DNA from: Rhizopus sp. PT2906
Taxonomy: Eukaryota; Mucoromycota; Mucoromycetes; Mucorales; Rhizopodaceae
Length of the DNA stretch: 64,000 bases
Direction of reading: 5' to 3'
Assembly (NCBI GenBank): GCA_025529335.1
Contig: JAMYHX010000101.1
Coordinates: 40,436-104,435, forward strand
Every line of letters begins with the position of its first letter. The first letter of the stretch is position 1. A program made the position numbers and the translations under genes. The notes beneath the pieces are model-generated. The model did not search any database. It was given only the letters and a program-made list of their open reading frames with translations, and was not told the origin of the DNA. This document shows positions 23,940 to 35,554 of this stretch, one piece after another.

Positions 23940-23981
23940 ATACAGTCAAACCTATGGAGTTTGGCGTTTTCTCGAAAATAA
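23940..23981 (+). repeat. Short inverted copy of a LINE reverse-transcriptase segment
   Basis: About 42 bases that match, with about three differences, the reverse complement of 26691-26732. In one frame it reads IQSNLW.LAF, the same words as in the RT fragment downstream. It lies just before the LINE ORF1 start at 24016. Confidence 0.7.
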
Positions 23982-24015
23982 ATGTCGACACGTTACACTA
24001 ATCATTACGAAAACT

Positions 24016-26220
24016 ATGCCACCTGGCGACATGAATAACAATAATTTAATAAATACGGATGATACTCTCACTCAGGAAGCAGTAGTTACTTTGCTTTCGC
24101 AGTTTGAGAGCCACCGTAAATCTTTGAGATGTCCTCATTGCAAGAAGATGGGCCAATCTCGCCGTAATGGATCCACTAAAGCCGATCCATCCATACCCAT
24201 ATTTCGTTGTCATGGATGTGGAAAGATCTTTAAGACTTGCACCATGATGTACTTTGTTCAGCCTTTAATTTCTTCTAACAGTATTATAAGCTCACCAAGC
24301 AACGAAACTTCTGGAGTTTTCCACAATACACAACCTACCGAAAATAATAACACAATCGACCAGGCACATGATATGCAGCCCTTACTGGAAATGATTAGAT
24401 GCCTCTCAACCGAACATGTAGCAGCTCATGCAAAGATAGCTAACTTACGTCAACAGGTGACTCAACTTCAAGAACAAGCGACACAACAATCCATGAATAT
24501 GAACCAACCCACACATCACGAAGACGACAACCATCTCAGCTTTGAAGATTTTCCTGCACTACCCTCTCAAACACACCCCATGGCATGACCCTCAGCGCAT
24601 TTCCCAAACCAAGCGCAGTCTTGCAGAGCATGAATAACAACGTCGATTGCAGCGACAAGAAGCAGCTGCACGCCTCCTACAGCCACCATCTGAGAATCAA
24701 GGATTTCAATACGTATACTTGCCAGCTTAGGCACAAGTTCCTATTGGTCAGATTCGTACTCGCCTGAGAAAACTTGATATTATGAACAACCGCATACTGG
24801 ATATACACTACCCAGGCCGCAATATTGTTACGCTACTTGTGCATAATGATTATGTGAGTGAGCTTCGTAAACAATTAGGACGCTTTAAGGTTAACCTTAA
24901 AGACGATTTTGATCCTTGTAATCCCAAAGTCTTACGGGATCCTAAATACGCTGATCTTTCACCTGAAGAAAGAGCTAATTTCACCCTCATGCACCCCAGT
25001 GACCGTATGGCACGCGCCCTGAATTATGTTCGCGCCCCTGTCAAGTACGCTGTTGCTTGATTTTTCTACTCTAAAGGGTGGATCAGTAAAACACTTTTAC
25101 AAGAAACCTTATCTAGCAGACGTAAAGTATCCGATCAAGCTGCCGACTTCTTCCAATCTGACGATGTCACCATGGACAACGCGGATGATTTATTCCACGA
25201 ATCTATCAACACCGACACCAACTCTACAAAGGAAGTTATTACCATAGATGACCCTGCATCCTTACGAACCATCTAACAATTACACTTTTTAACGCTACAG
25301 GCATACCCAGGCATGCCATTACACCTATTATCGAAGCAGCACAACCAACATCGGTCATTTTAATCACTGAAACTTGGCTACTACCGCCCGCAAGATAACC
25401 AACAAATTGGAAACAATTCCATACGTATGGTATACCTATTGAATACTATAACAACAGAGGTGCGCAAGGTATATATATGCTAGTAAACCCTAACTGTTCG
25501 TACCATATCCATCACTTGCCCCCTCGTGATTCTTTTTTTTGCTCAGTATCATCTTTCCTTCACAATAGCTGATACATTAATTCACTGTTTATATTTACCA
25601 CCTTCCCTAGATAATCAGACAACTTTGGAGGTTCTATCATTGCTTCCATTAACAACTCCTAACACAAGGCAAACCATCATATGTAGTGATTTTAACGCTA
25701 GACTTGGCTCTTACACAGAGGATTGCTCGATCAATTCTCGAGGCAACGTTTTACACCACTGGCTTAAAGAAAAGGGCATCATCATATGGAATAGGCGACT
25801 GGCTTTTGGCTAACCTACATTGCTGACACATAAGGGGAGGAGTATTGTTGATATTTTCATGGGCATCACAAAACTAAACGAACCAGAAATGAAAATCCTT
25901 GTGGACAAATCCCTCGTTTCCAACCACAAAATGGCCTCTTTTTTCTTTTAAAACAGCTGCTCTCTATCAACCGACACAAGTACAATGAGCCATATGAAAT
26001 CTTGGAAAATTGAGAAAGCAAAAGGCTCGCGACGCATACACTCAACAAATATAATCAGCCTTAACCCAACTTAGACTGTCAACTCAATCTGTTTCCTACC
26101 GGGTTAATGATGTAAAAACAGTGCAGATACGTATAGAAGAGCTCAACTATTCGATATGTCAAATCATATACGGCTCACTAGATGCCACTTGCGGTCGGGT
26201 TACTTCAGGCTTTAACTACT
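24016..26220 (+). mobile_element. Decayed LINE (non-LTR retrotransposon): ORF1, endonuclease and start of RT region
   Basis: ORF1 runs 24016-25276. It has a Cys/His zinc motif (CPHCKKMGQSRR...FRCHGCGKIFK), a Gln-rich coiled part, and then RILDIHYPGRNIVTLLVHND and PSDRMARALNYVRAP. It is broken by a +1 shift near 24590 and internal stops near 24642, 24730 and 25058. ORF2 follows from about 25277 with an apurinic-endonuclease-like domain in shifting frames: LFNATGIPRH, LITETWL, GIYMLVNPN, IICSDFNARLG (the catalytic D-x-N word) and a SNHKM end motif near 25920. A remnant toward the RT (QIRIEELNYSICQIIYGSL) ends at about 26216. Typical of Mucorales L1/Tad-like elements. Clearly non-functional. Confidence 0.8.
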
Positions 26221-26780
26221 GACAAGACTTGAGTGAGCGAGTATCGGGTTCCTCAGTAGTAAACAGTAAATTTTTCCAAAGCGGTGTACGAGAGAGAGCA
26301 TACCACTGGCTTCCTCTGGTATTGAGAATATGAGGTAACAGACAGGCAAGTAGTGCATCTTCTGGCAAATATAAGGAACGACAGAGGAACCGTATCTGTA
26401 GTATACTGACTCGTTCGGACATGAATGGCAACTTCAACATGTGAAGCATAATCTTAGTGGACACTTTGCCTCGAACACTGTAGATTTTCCTGATGCAATT
26501 ATTTTAAGCTTCCCCTAGAGTGTGAAGTTGCGAGACCGTGAAACGATTGGTTGCTAGGCCGTACTCAAGCTGAGGTCGAACGATGTGAGCGTAAAACCTG
26601 GTGCAAAGAATCTTGGAGAAACCAGAAGGATTTACACCAACAGATGACAGCATGTTCATCGTTGCAAGAGCCTTATGAGTATTGGCCATGTATTTTTGAA
26701 AAAACGCCAAATTCCATAGGTTTGACTGTATCCCCTGAAGTAGAGGGCTCCGCTTGTAAAAAGTTCAATGTTTGGCTGAG
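26217..26780 (-). mobile_element. LINE reverse-transcriptase C-terminal fragment, opposite orientation
   Basis: Minus-strand frames give NLAFFQKYMANTHKALATMN, then FYAHIVRPQLEYGLA, and after a break IMLHMLKLPFMSERVSILQI and LLACLLPHI. This order is typical of the thumb/C-terminal part of Mucorales LINE ORF2 proteins. It has an internal stop near 26504-26507. It meets the plus-strand LINE part tail to tail at about 26216-26220. Non-functional. Confidence 0.75.
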
Positions 26781-27041
26781 TAAGAAACTAAAGACGCTCT
26801 TTCCAATTAAGGCAAACCGTATCTGTCTTATTCCCAAAGCTTGCTACTCTGAATGGATGAACAAGTGGCAAAACATTGCTTTGGGACGATAGTTTCAAAT
26901 AAGGATCAGTGACGTATTCAATTATTTTCAAGGATTTGAAATAATATCTTTGTTGTTTATTTGTGTTTATTTGTTTATTTACAAAGCAAAAAAGGGGGAG
27001 CCTTTTTCTCTTTTTTTTTTTTTTTTTTTTTTGATAGTCAA

Positions 27042-28208
27042 ATGAATCTTGAAGACAACATACAAAAACAACAAGTAGATGAAGAAGAAGAAGTATTTTA
27101 TACTCCACCTAGTTCACCCATTCTGAATGGTCAATCAACTTCTACGGTCTCGGACATATCAAAGTTGAGCTTTGTCACCTTGAATGAAGCAATCACAGCA
27201 AAGAGTCTCTCTATTGTGATTAAAAGTGAGACATCTTTGTCACGCTATTATGATCCAAGGGTCAAAGCAAGAACTTTTGAAGCATATGTTTGGGACTATA
27301 AAAAGGTTGATCATTTGAATGTTCGTGAAGGTGAATCTTATCCCCTCTTTTCACCAGAGTGGTACGCACTCAAAAGACGAGAGTTTTTTAAAAATATCAT
27401 GGTGGTAAGTTATACTAGACAAGAGATATAGCATTGAACTCACCAAAGTAATAGCGACATGATGACCATTGTATTGAATGTGGTGTTCTAACAGCTAACA
27501 GCCGGGAGAGAAACCTTCAAGCTTACAAAGAACCATCTACCCAAAGACGTAGAGGCCCACTCTGCTTGGGATGTCATCGGTAAAAAAAAGCGAATAGGAA
27601 ACATAGGATACAGAAATGATACATCATCAAAAATAGAGAATGGGGTGACTCTCTCTCTTTTGATGTAGTAGTTTCTGTCGTATGTTTCCTAATCAAATGC
27701 ACTAAAAAAATATATCGACAATTATATTTTTTATAGCCTTTTTAACTTTCCCAAAAATTTGAATGATGAAATTGGCCTGATGGAATACCTTCTGACAGGA
27801 AATCTTCCTCCTGACGAAGATGTTGTTAAGCACGTGCCAGTGACAGAAGTCATTAGTATATTCAGGAAAAGAACGAAGCAAATTTACACTAGAACAACAA
27901 AACGCTTTGGAAGTAACGTGAGTACTGTTGAATATTATCAACTAATGTTACTCGCTAATAAAAGTGACATGCGATGCGCTGTCACCGGCTGTAAAACATA
28001 TATTGCACCACCAGATTCCAATCGTTACTGGGCCCTTTCTTATGATCATATTATACCATTATCCAAAGGAAACAAGTCCTCCTCTGAATTGGATAACTTA
28101 CAAGTTGTATGCAGCATTATCAATTGCGTCAAGGGCAACCTCTCTGACAAGCAAGTACACGATTGGTGGCTTCGATTCAAATCTGCCAAGTCAAAAAAGC
28201 AATACTAA
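27042..28208 (+). CDS. HNH-nuclease-like protein with extra Cys-rich segment
   Basis: Best model: exons 27042-27404, 27455-27579 and 27737-28208, 319 aa. A micro-exon between the last two (near 27668-27682) is possible. ATG 27042 follows a long T tract. Seen: an acidic N-terminus, then a Cys-rich block HCIECGVLTANSRER...GPLCLGCH (about residues 123-160), then at the C-terminus an HNH-type fold: MRCAVTGCKTYI, SYDHIIPLSKGN, ELDNLQVVC and NCVKGN (DH, N and KGN positions). Known: HNH domains are metal-dependent nucleases found in homing and repair enzymes and restriction systems. The CxxC pair after DNLQ is altered (CSIINC). It is the only intact gene in the transposon-rich island, so it could be a mobile-element passenger or a domesticated nuclease (inference). 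Confidence 0.65.
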
Positions 28209-28541
28209 TCATTCAATAGCATATCCATGAAACTTGTGTCAAAAGAAAGCCTTTCTCTCTCTCTCTTTTCGCTTTAGCTTGTAAATTTGATTATTTATTA
28301 CCCCTTCGTTTTTCTTAAAGAATATTTTATCAATAAAAATTAAAACTCATCAAAATAAAAGGAATTGACCAGAGCAAAACAACAGTATAGCCTTAGAAAG
28401 GCAATGCAGAAGAACTCTGCAACTTTTGTAAAGATTTCTTGGCCATGTTGCAGGCTCACAGACAAACAATGTATGCTCGGCTGTTTCGGGCATATAACAA
28501 TACTAACAAAAGCCGTCTGGTACCTGTTATGGAATTATACG
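28209..28541. other. Intergenic
   Basis: AT-rich DNA after the HNH gene, with an AATAAA-like word near 28332. No gene recognised; coding-like words without a clear frame continue into the next remnant. Confidence 0.35.
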
Positions 28542-29127
28542 TCAAAGAGTGGTTTTGCTGAATATCTTGTCAAAAATCAGTCTATAACAGAGTACTGCAT
28601 ATGACTGGTGAAGAACTGGCTCCACTTGTGTATAGAAATAGCGAGAAACTGTGGTGGTCCCCGAAGGGAGTTTCAGTCTGTTTGTGATGGTCCATCTCAA
28701 GGTATTGTTGTTTAAGAAAAGAATCAGCTTATCATCAAGGCAGAGGGGCGAGAAAAATGGCTGAATATTTGTCGAGCTTGAACTGGTCATAGGCTCCTGG
28801 TGCATGGATACCAAACGTATCCAGAAAAATCCATGGCACTGAAGGTGAACCTGAAGAAATTCTGTACCAACCTTTTCGCAGAATGTTTGGATATAAATAT
28901 TCATGGCGAAAAAGATTAGAAGCAAAATCCTGTATAAAGAAATCTGCAACTTTCATATTGCGAGTAAAGTAATTAGATGAGAATACATTATCTCCTTGTA
29001 TGTGGCAGACGTCAATCAACGGTAAGCTAAGATAAATATCCTGAGACAAGGCTGGATTCAACGATACATCACGCGGACAGCAGTCCATAGTTTGAAATAA
29101 AAGAGAAAAAGGATGAAAACTGGTCAA
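28542..29127 (-). pseudogene. Decayed coding remnant, possibly retroelement-derived
   Basis: Two overlapping minus-strand open stretches (130 and 135 codons) in different frames, with words such as DFASNLFRHEYLYPNILRKG and GSPSVPWIFLDTFG. The frame changes near 28735. It may come from a LINE ORF2 region between reverse transcriptase and the C-terminal zinc motif, judging by its setting. I cannot assign it by sequence. Confidence 0.3.
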
Positions 29128-29639
29128 CGAGCGATCAAGACGATATATTGTTTTTTAATACTCTTTTGTATGTTATTTTCATAAAAAAAGAGAGGTGTTG
29201 TATACTCAGTACATTAGTCAAGGTTTTTTTAACAAAATAACATATTCAATTATGCTCAAGAGAGTTAAAATGGCCATAAGAAGACATTCCTTTGGAGTGA
29301 TTCCTTTACGGATCTGAATTAGTTTTATAGAAGATATTTAATGCTTCCAGTATGTCTTTAAATGGTGGCGCTGCTTGCAAGACTCATCTATTTTTTAGTT
29401 CATCTTCAACTTGGCTCTAGTAATCTTACTTTCCCTGATACCGACAAGGGTCTTGTCACAATGACAGGCACAGTGGTCTTTTCCTTAGAATTCACTTACA
29501 ATTACAACGGTAAGCTTATATAGTTAATTGTTCATGTTCATTAACACATTATATATCCTTCCACAGATGACTCTTTTTTTAAGCTGGGACTTACAAACTT
29601 CAAAGACGAAAGCATTTGACAGACTATATTCATAAGAAC

Positions 29640-30252
29640 GACGATGTATTTTTAGACATCTGGCGACTGTAAATGGCGCTTTTCAATGGACTAATCAGAA
29701 GTATCCTTCTGTTCTTGCTGATAAAGCTACGCATGGTCATGGCATTTTAAGTTCTATGGAGATAAGGCTATCATCGTGTCAAAGTTAACAATATACAGTG
29801 AAGGCTTAAACTGAAAATTCCCAAAGGAGTATACTATAACAAGCCGTTAGCCTATGCAACACATTATGCAGCAACCATTCGTGCTCTCGACGCCTGTTCC
29901 GTTAGTATAAGCAAGAAAATCCATGAGGGCCGTGGTAATGGGGCTCAGAATGCTGAAATAGATGGAGCAACAGAATATCAACTGCATCGGCATGGCCGTT
30001 AGAATATGCAGCGTGTATGATCCCGCAGTTGTGAATACTCAATCTGTAATGAAGCGTTTCTGCCTCTGCTCATCACTATACGAAGAATCATTTTGCAAGA
30101 TGCTGTAATGTTTCGTGCGGAACACCATGAAAGCCCATTTTTTCAGGAGAGCTCCATAACAGTTACTGAGACAGTACAGATATTGGAAGGAAAGCGAGAA
30201 GAAGGTAAATGGTCGCTCAGTAGGCTGAAGAAGGAGCTACGCAAACAATAAT
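29640..30252 (+). mobile_element. Remnant of a tyrosine-recombinase (Crypton-like) element
   Basis: In shifting plus frames: YYNKPLAYATHYAATIRALD, KKIHEGRGNGAQNAEIDG, ATEYQLHRHGR followed by a stop at 29999, then a VYDPAV word and ILQDAVMFRAEHHESPFF. Mucorales Crypton-type recombinases have an H-x-GRG...GRW...Y pattern followed by an LQDA region, and the order here is similar. Internal stops and frame changes show decay. The family call rests on motif order only. Confidence 0.4.
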
Positions 30253-30796
30253 AAAAGTCATAATGTTATCATTGTCTTTTTTGATATATATGTCGTAATT
30301 TTACATTACAGTGATTATTACCCAGATTACTTCATAATGATGCATATGAAGGAATCATTAAACTGTTGTTTCCTTGGATTATTAGAGACAAAGAAAAGTG
30401 CGTCAAGTAAATACATTTTATTAAGATTAAAGAACAAAAAGTCAAAGTAGGGGAGTAACAAAATGAAGTTTTTATTAGAGTAAGCAATAGTTTGATTTCC
30501 AAAGAGAGAGCGAGAGCTTTGAATAAGTAGAGATTTTTTTTTGATAGCCAAGCTAAGAGAGCAAATAGAGACTTTTCATTTTCTTCTTTCCACAAGTCCA
30601 GAAGGCCACGCTATCGCTAGCTTTCAAACCCAAGATGACTAGAACCATAGACTGCATGCCAGAAGACTACAAGGTGTAAACTCTCCATGAAAAAAAAAGT
30701 ACTCAAGTCTCAAATCTCAAATTAAAAGTCAATCTGAAAACCATACCATGGTAAATTCAACGAAAGGGGTGCTTCAACGTACAAAGAGTGCACTTC
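30253..30796. other. AT-rich spacer in transposon island
   Basis: No convincing gene. Short open stretches on the minus strand (30327-30595) are low complexity. Confidence 0.35.
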
Positions 30797-31027
30797 TAAG
30801 TACCTAGGACGAAGCGTTTTGAAAGGGGTGATGACCGTGGAGACATCGGAATATTGAACCCTTGGAGCATCGCAACTAAGTACCGCGTTCCGAAAGGGGA
30901 GATGACCGTCGAGTCACCACGATATTGAACCCTTGGAGCATCGGAACTAAGTACCTAGGGCGAAGCGTTTCGAAAGGGGTGATGACTGTGGAGACATCGG
31001 AATATTGAACCTTTGGAGCATCGCAAC
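30797..31027. repeat. Three-unit degenerate tandem repeat (about 71-80 bp period)
   Basis: Units begin at about 30797, 30877 and 30948 with taagtacc. They share gaaaggggtgatgaccgt and atattgaacccttggagcat. Unit 2 is about 9 bp shorter and most diverged. GC content is higher than in the surroundings. Both strands are partly open, but no product is recognised. Confidence 0.75.
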
Positions 31028-31480
31028 CGCCGAGCTCAGCAGTAGGGGGGAGGGAGGGTTTACGGGTCATTCATCAGCTGTAGAGGCAGAGCCATAACAA
31101 TAGGAGCATCTCGGAGTGATCCAGCGTAGAGAAGCAGCGACCTGTAGCAGAGCTTGATAGAGTTTGGCAGATAGTGGCAAAGTAGATAGGATATGTTGTT
31201 ACTCCAGAGCAGTATTCATTAGCAGCAGGCATTGATAGACACAGCAAAATTCTTTAGGGACTTTTCGACATTGATAAGCATGGGACAGGCATTCACTAGC
31301 ATTTTCGGTACTGATGATCATTTGTAGGCATTAATAAGCATTTGAGCATTTGTTTGATTGTTTGATTATTTGATTGTTTGAGTGTATTGATAAGCAGTAG
31401 CAAGTATTTTCTTTTGAGCATTAGCAAGTAGCAGAAGTTTCTTTAAGGAGAAGCCGTTATGATAGAGTAAGATGCATCAG
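31028..31480. repeat. Region of imperfect short word repeats
   Basis: Between about 31200 and 31440 the words attgataagcat, ggcatt, agcattt, tttgattgtttga and tagcaagta recur at irregular spacing, like a decayed satellite. No coding frame recognised. Confidence 0.4.
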
Positions 31481-34400
31481 GAACCATGAAATAGAGCCAG
31501 CAAAAGTGTATTTTCTAAACGATGACATTAGTCATATGTACTTTGAGATCACCCAGACGTTGTTATACCTTTTCAACATAGGGAATAATAAAAGCATAGG
31601 GGAGTTTTTAGAAGAGATAAAGAATAAAGAAAAAGAATGGTGGCCGCATTTATAGTTTTTGTTGACGTGAATCATGTCATTTAGGCTGAAAATACATGAC
31701 TTATTCCTCCTTTTTCTCAATCTAACTTTTTCTAGCAATGCATGAATAAATAAACAACTCATTTTTCTATCCTATCCATAGTAGATCATATCCGAGCATC
31801 CGAACGCCTCCTTCCCCTTTTTTGCATATTTTTTTCTCACCTCCTTTTCTTTTGTAAGGCCGCTTGTCTACATAAAATTGACCTCACACACATACACGCA
31901 CACGTATAATTTTTTTCATAATGATTGCTTCACTTTTCTCATTTCCAGTACACATTTTTCTATTTTTCTGATGGTTTTCTTTAAGAATGAATATAAAAAA
32001 ATAAGGCAAAATTAAGTGTACAAAGAAAAAGGTTGAGAGGGGACGGCAGCTGATAGTAAACAAAAAATAAGGCTTTTCTCAAAGAGAACTAGACTGCCGA
32101 TTCTGTGGAACACACGGAATTGATTCCATTATAGTTGTTATTTGTCAAATCAAAAGAAGCCAATCATGATTGACCTGTTTGGTTAGCCACTATGACTTTT
32201 TGCTAAAAATAACCAAAATCAAATTGTCCTAATCTTCATGTATCAAAACCTGTTTATTAAGCATGAAGCATGATGATTAAGCTACTGGCTTAGGAAAACA
32301 TAAGAGTGTGTAATGTTTCTATTTTACTTTTTTAGTGCACATGAAAAAAGGTAAAAGGTAAAATGTTTATCCTCTAATCCTTGCTGTTATATCCTTTTCC
32401 TTCTCTCTTCTGCTTGTGAAATGCAGACCAACATTAACGACTATTATGGTTGTGATAGATTTAATGACTATATGTTCATTTTTATAGTAAAGCAATGGAT
32501 CTTCCAAGTCTGCATAAACTATTTCAAATGGCGCTCGAAACTGGACGGATTGCTAAGGTACGCGACATACTTTATATAGTCTATTTATTGTTATGGATAC
32601 TAGTGTATCATGAATGCGAGGTATTGTCAAATATGTAATTTATTGAGAGATGAGAAGGGGTGCTTTATAACCGTGAAAAAGAATATGAGTACATAAATAT
32701 CAGAAAGGATAAAAAATAAGCCTTATATGGAACAAAATAGTAGAGAGGAACAATGTGATGGCAGAACAGTTCACCACTGTAATAACGGATGTTGTCATTT
32801 AGTTGATCAAGTGTAGCCTTCACTTTGTTGACCCCCTATAGTTAATACTGTCAAGGATACTTTACTTGTAAACACAACAGTGCATGTATTTGGTGTTCGC
32901 TTTATTCATGATCAAGTTCAATGTTGGTTCATTTCATTAAAGGGAAAAGACGTTCTAATTGAAAGCTCAATCTCACTTGTTTTGTTTTCTTTAGTTGAAA
33001 ACATTTTTCTTTATTATCAGCAACATAAGTTTGAATACAACAAAGTCAGATTGCAGGCACATAATATTTATTGACCAACTTTTGGTATACAGAAGTATTC
33101 AGCTAGACTTGAGGCAGCTTATATGATGTAGATTAGTTTTTGGCACAGAGATGCTTGTATTGACCATAGTGATAATTTGATCTTTATGTTTCAGAAAGTG
33201 AGACAGATGCCACTGTTTTGAGATCAGAGCCAACTCTAAGCAGATTCCATTATTCTTCCAGTTCTTCCAGTTCGTGATTGTATTCATAAAACTCCATTGT
33301 CTATTTCTTTGGTTGATCTACTCAAAAGCTACCTGAGTATTTTACAATCACATTTATATTTTCAAGATCAAACTGTGCTTTAAGTCATATGTTCATCTAT
33401 TTGCTGTTATCCAAGAGTAACGTTGATCTTTGACCCCTTTGCATGCAGTGTACTGGCACTAGGACCTGGTCATGTAAACCCTCTAAGGGGACCAGATTCA
33501 TCAAGCTTTATGAGAATTGATTAACAGCACACTAGAGTTATGTAGACAATCCAGAAGATCATAATTGATCTACACTAGTGATAGCCCATGAATGACGCCT
33601 CAATGCATGTGTTTGACCCTGTAGAAGACACAATCGACCCCCCTAAAGTGAATTCATGAACCGTACACAGGGCTAGCGTAGATAATCGAAAAGGTCACTG
33701 GCCTATGATGGATGAGCATCCATGAACAACACGTTTGTTCAGTCACCGACGTATGAGCATGTTTAGTTAGGTTTATAAAAAGGAATAGGAGAGGAATTAA
33801 AAAAAAAAGAGGGGGAGAATATAATTATTCACATGCTTCCTTTTTATTTTTTGCGTGCGACCATTTTGAAATCTTTATGCTAATACTTTTCATTTTTGGC
33901 TTAAGTTTCTCTTAACGGGTTTTACTTCTTTGTCTAAACATGCTTAATTCTCTTCGGAATGCAGCTGAAGAGTCTCTAATAGAGTTTTTTATGTGTTTTA
34001 CATTGTTCTTTTTTCGTATTTCCTTTTTTGAAAAGAGTAACATAAAAAAGCATCAAGCATTACAGCTTTTTACCATTAACAGTCTTCTGTGAAATTAAAT
34101 TACTATTGATAGTTTATGGATCAAAATGTTTTTAGATATCAATGTCTTTTTTTCTTTGAGGTAAAGATAAAAGCAGCCTGCGTCTATTTTAAGCTCGGGA
34201 TAGTACACTTTTTTGGCCCATTCTATGAATACCTATGTTTAACAGTACTAGAAGTTGATGCCTTGGTTGGCATCACAGTGATAAACCCAGCTACCCACAT
34301 GTAGGCGATAATCATCTTACACACACGGCCGCTTGAGTCTTTCTTTTTTCTATTGATGATCCGGTTTCCTTTTACCTGAACAGACTTCCCCAAAGTCCCC

Positions 34401-35402
34401 CCTCCAAAGCCGCTAGCGATAGAGGTCAGATGAAAGCAATGGTGGATAGTCACTATAGGGCCTTGAATATCTTAACTACACACTACACATCCAGCTACTT
34501 CTTCAAGACATTGATCAAAGGCCCTTTCATTCTCTGGTTGTCGTCTTGACAAAAATTCATATAATTCATATAATCCAGGCATCCACCATGGTAACACTTG
34601 AGATTCTTTTTTTTTCCCCTCTCCTCAGCTTGTCCTGGCTCTTTGAACAGGTCTATCACTTGTTGTCCGTAGACGAACCGAATAAATTTCAATTTGCTAC
34701 CACAAAGGAGTGAAGATGATTCTAATAGGTAAGTTCATGTTAATTAACTGAGGGGACTATATGTATCTCATACTTGCTGTAACGTCTTGTTTCTATATGA
34801 ATATAGTAACAAAGAGGAGTTAGAAGAAAGGCTGCTGACTAGTAAAAGTAATGCTGAAGGATTTGATATGATACAAGTGCATTGTCACTATATGATGCTT
34901 TAACAAATTACTTTATGTATACAACTTTGATAACATCTCCAAGAAAGAGGTTTTAGAAGGCTACTTGTATTCAAATGGAATGATCACGCTTGTTGTTCCA
35001 AAAAAAAGGTTATTCATATAAACATCCTTCACAAGCACTAAAGTTGTCTTTGCTCAAAAGGGTAAGGCGTCAACTATTGCAAGGTAAATAAATAAAAAAG
35101 GAGTCACTCATTTCATTCTAGCATTGTTCATTTTTCCTAGAAACATAAAAAATATCCAAGCCTTTATTTTTTTTTCTTTTTCATTTAGATTCATTCTAAT
35201 AATAAAAAGAAAGCATATTGCTTTAGAGAAGAAAAATAAGAACTCCCGCTCCACCTCCGAAGAGGCAAAAGACCAGCTACCCGGTACTTCAACATCCAAG
35301 ATGCTCTAGGAACATCCCTTCAATCTCGGAATGGGCAAACTATAGAGCTCGAGTGTGAAGAGAAAAAAAAAAGGTTGAAGAGAGCCTTCTTTTATAGCTT
35401 TT
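31481..35402. other. Gene-poor remnant DNA of the transposon island
   Basis: Nearly 4 kb without an intact gene. Isolated coding-like pieces: an exon-like stretch 32495-32557 (MDLPSLHKLFQMALETGRI, then a GTACGC donor); minus-strand open pieces at 34223-34453 and 34495-34692; and a plus piece near 34800-34870 (NKEELEERLLTSKSNAEG). None can be joined or named. Probably fragments of degraded mobile elements or genes. Confidence 0.4.
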
Positions 35403-35554
35403 GGTTTGTTTACATTGTGACTTTGAAAAACGTTCCTGAGTTGAAAAATTGATGGACTGCATGAATTATTTTAAGGAGAAAGCTATTCCTCATCCCTCAT
35501 TGGTTGACTTTGTAGCAGGCTTAGATCGTAGGATATGTTATTCAAGTAGTAATA
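35403..35554 (+). repeat. Dispersed repeat, copy 1 (inverted relative to 63849-64000)
   Basis: About 152 bp that match the reverse complement of the last 152 bases of the window with roughly nine differences (ggtttgtttacattgtgac at the left end). Sequence to the right (to about 35810) has a 119-codon open frame starting at 35449 without a known domain, perhaps part of the same element. Copy 2 is cut by the window edge. Confidence 0.85.

Noticed and set aside
23801..24001. 66-codon plus-strand frame before the LINE ORF1
   Set aside because: Its end is the short LINE RT copy read out of frame; no gene-like support for the rest.
27010..27034. Poly-T tract as a LINE poly(A) tail in reverse
   Set aside because: It lies about 250 bp beyond the RT fragment on the wrong side of its 3' end and directly precedes the HNH gene start; no adjoining element end was seen.
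34223..34692. Minus-strand frames as a possible transposase
   Set aside because: No catalytic motif or extendable frame; recorded only as remnant DNA.
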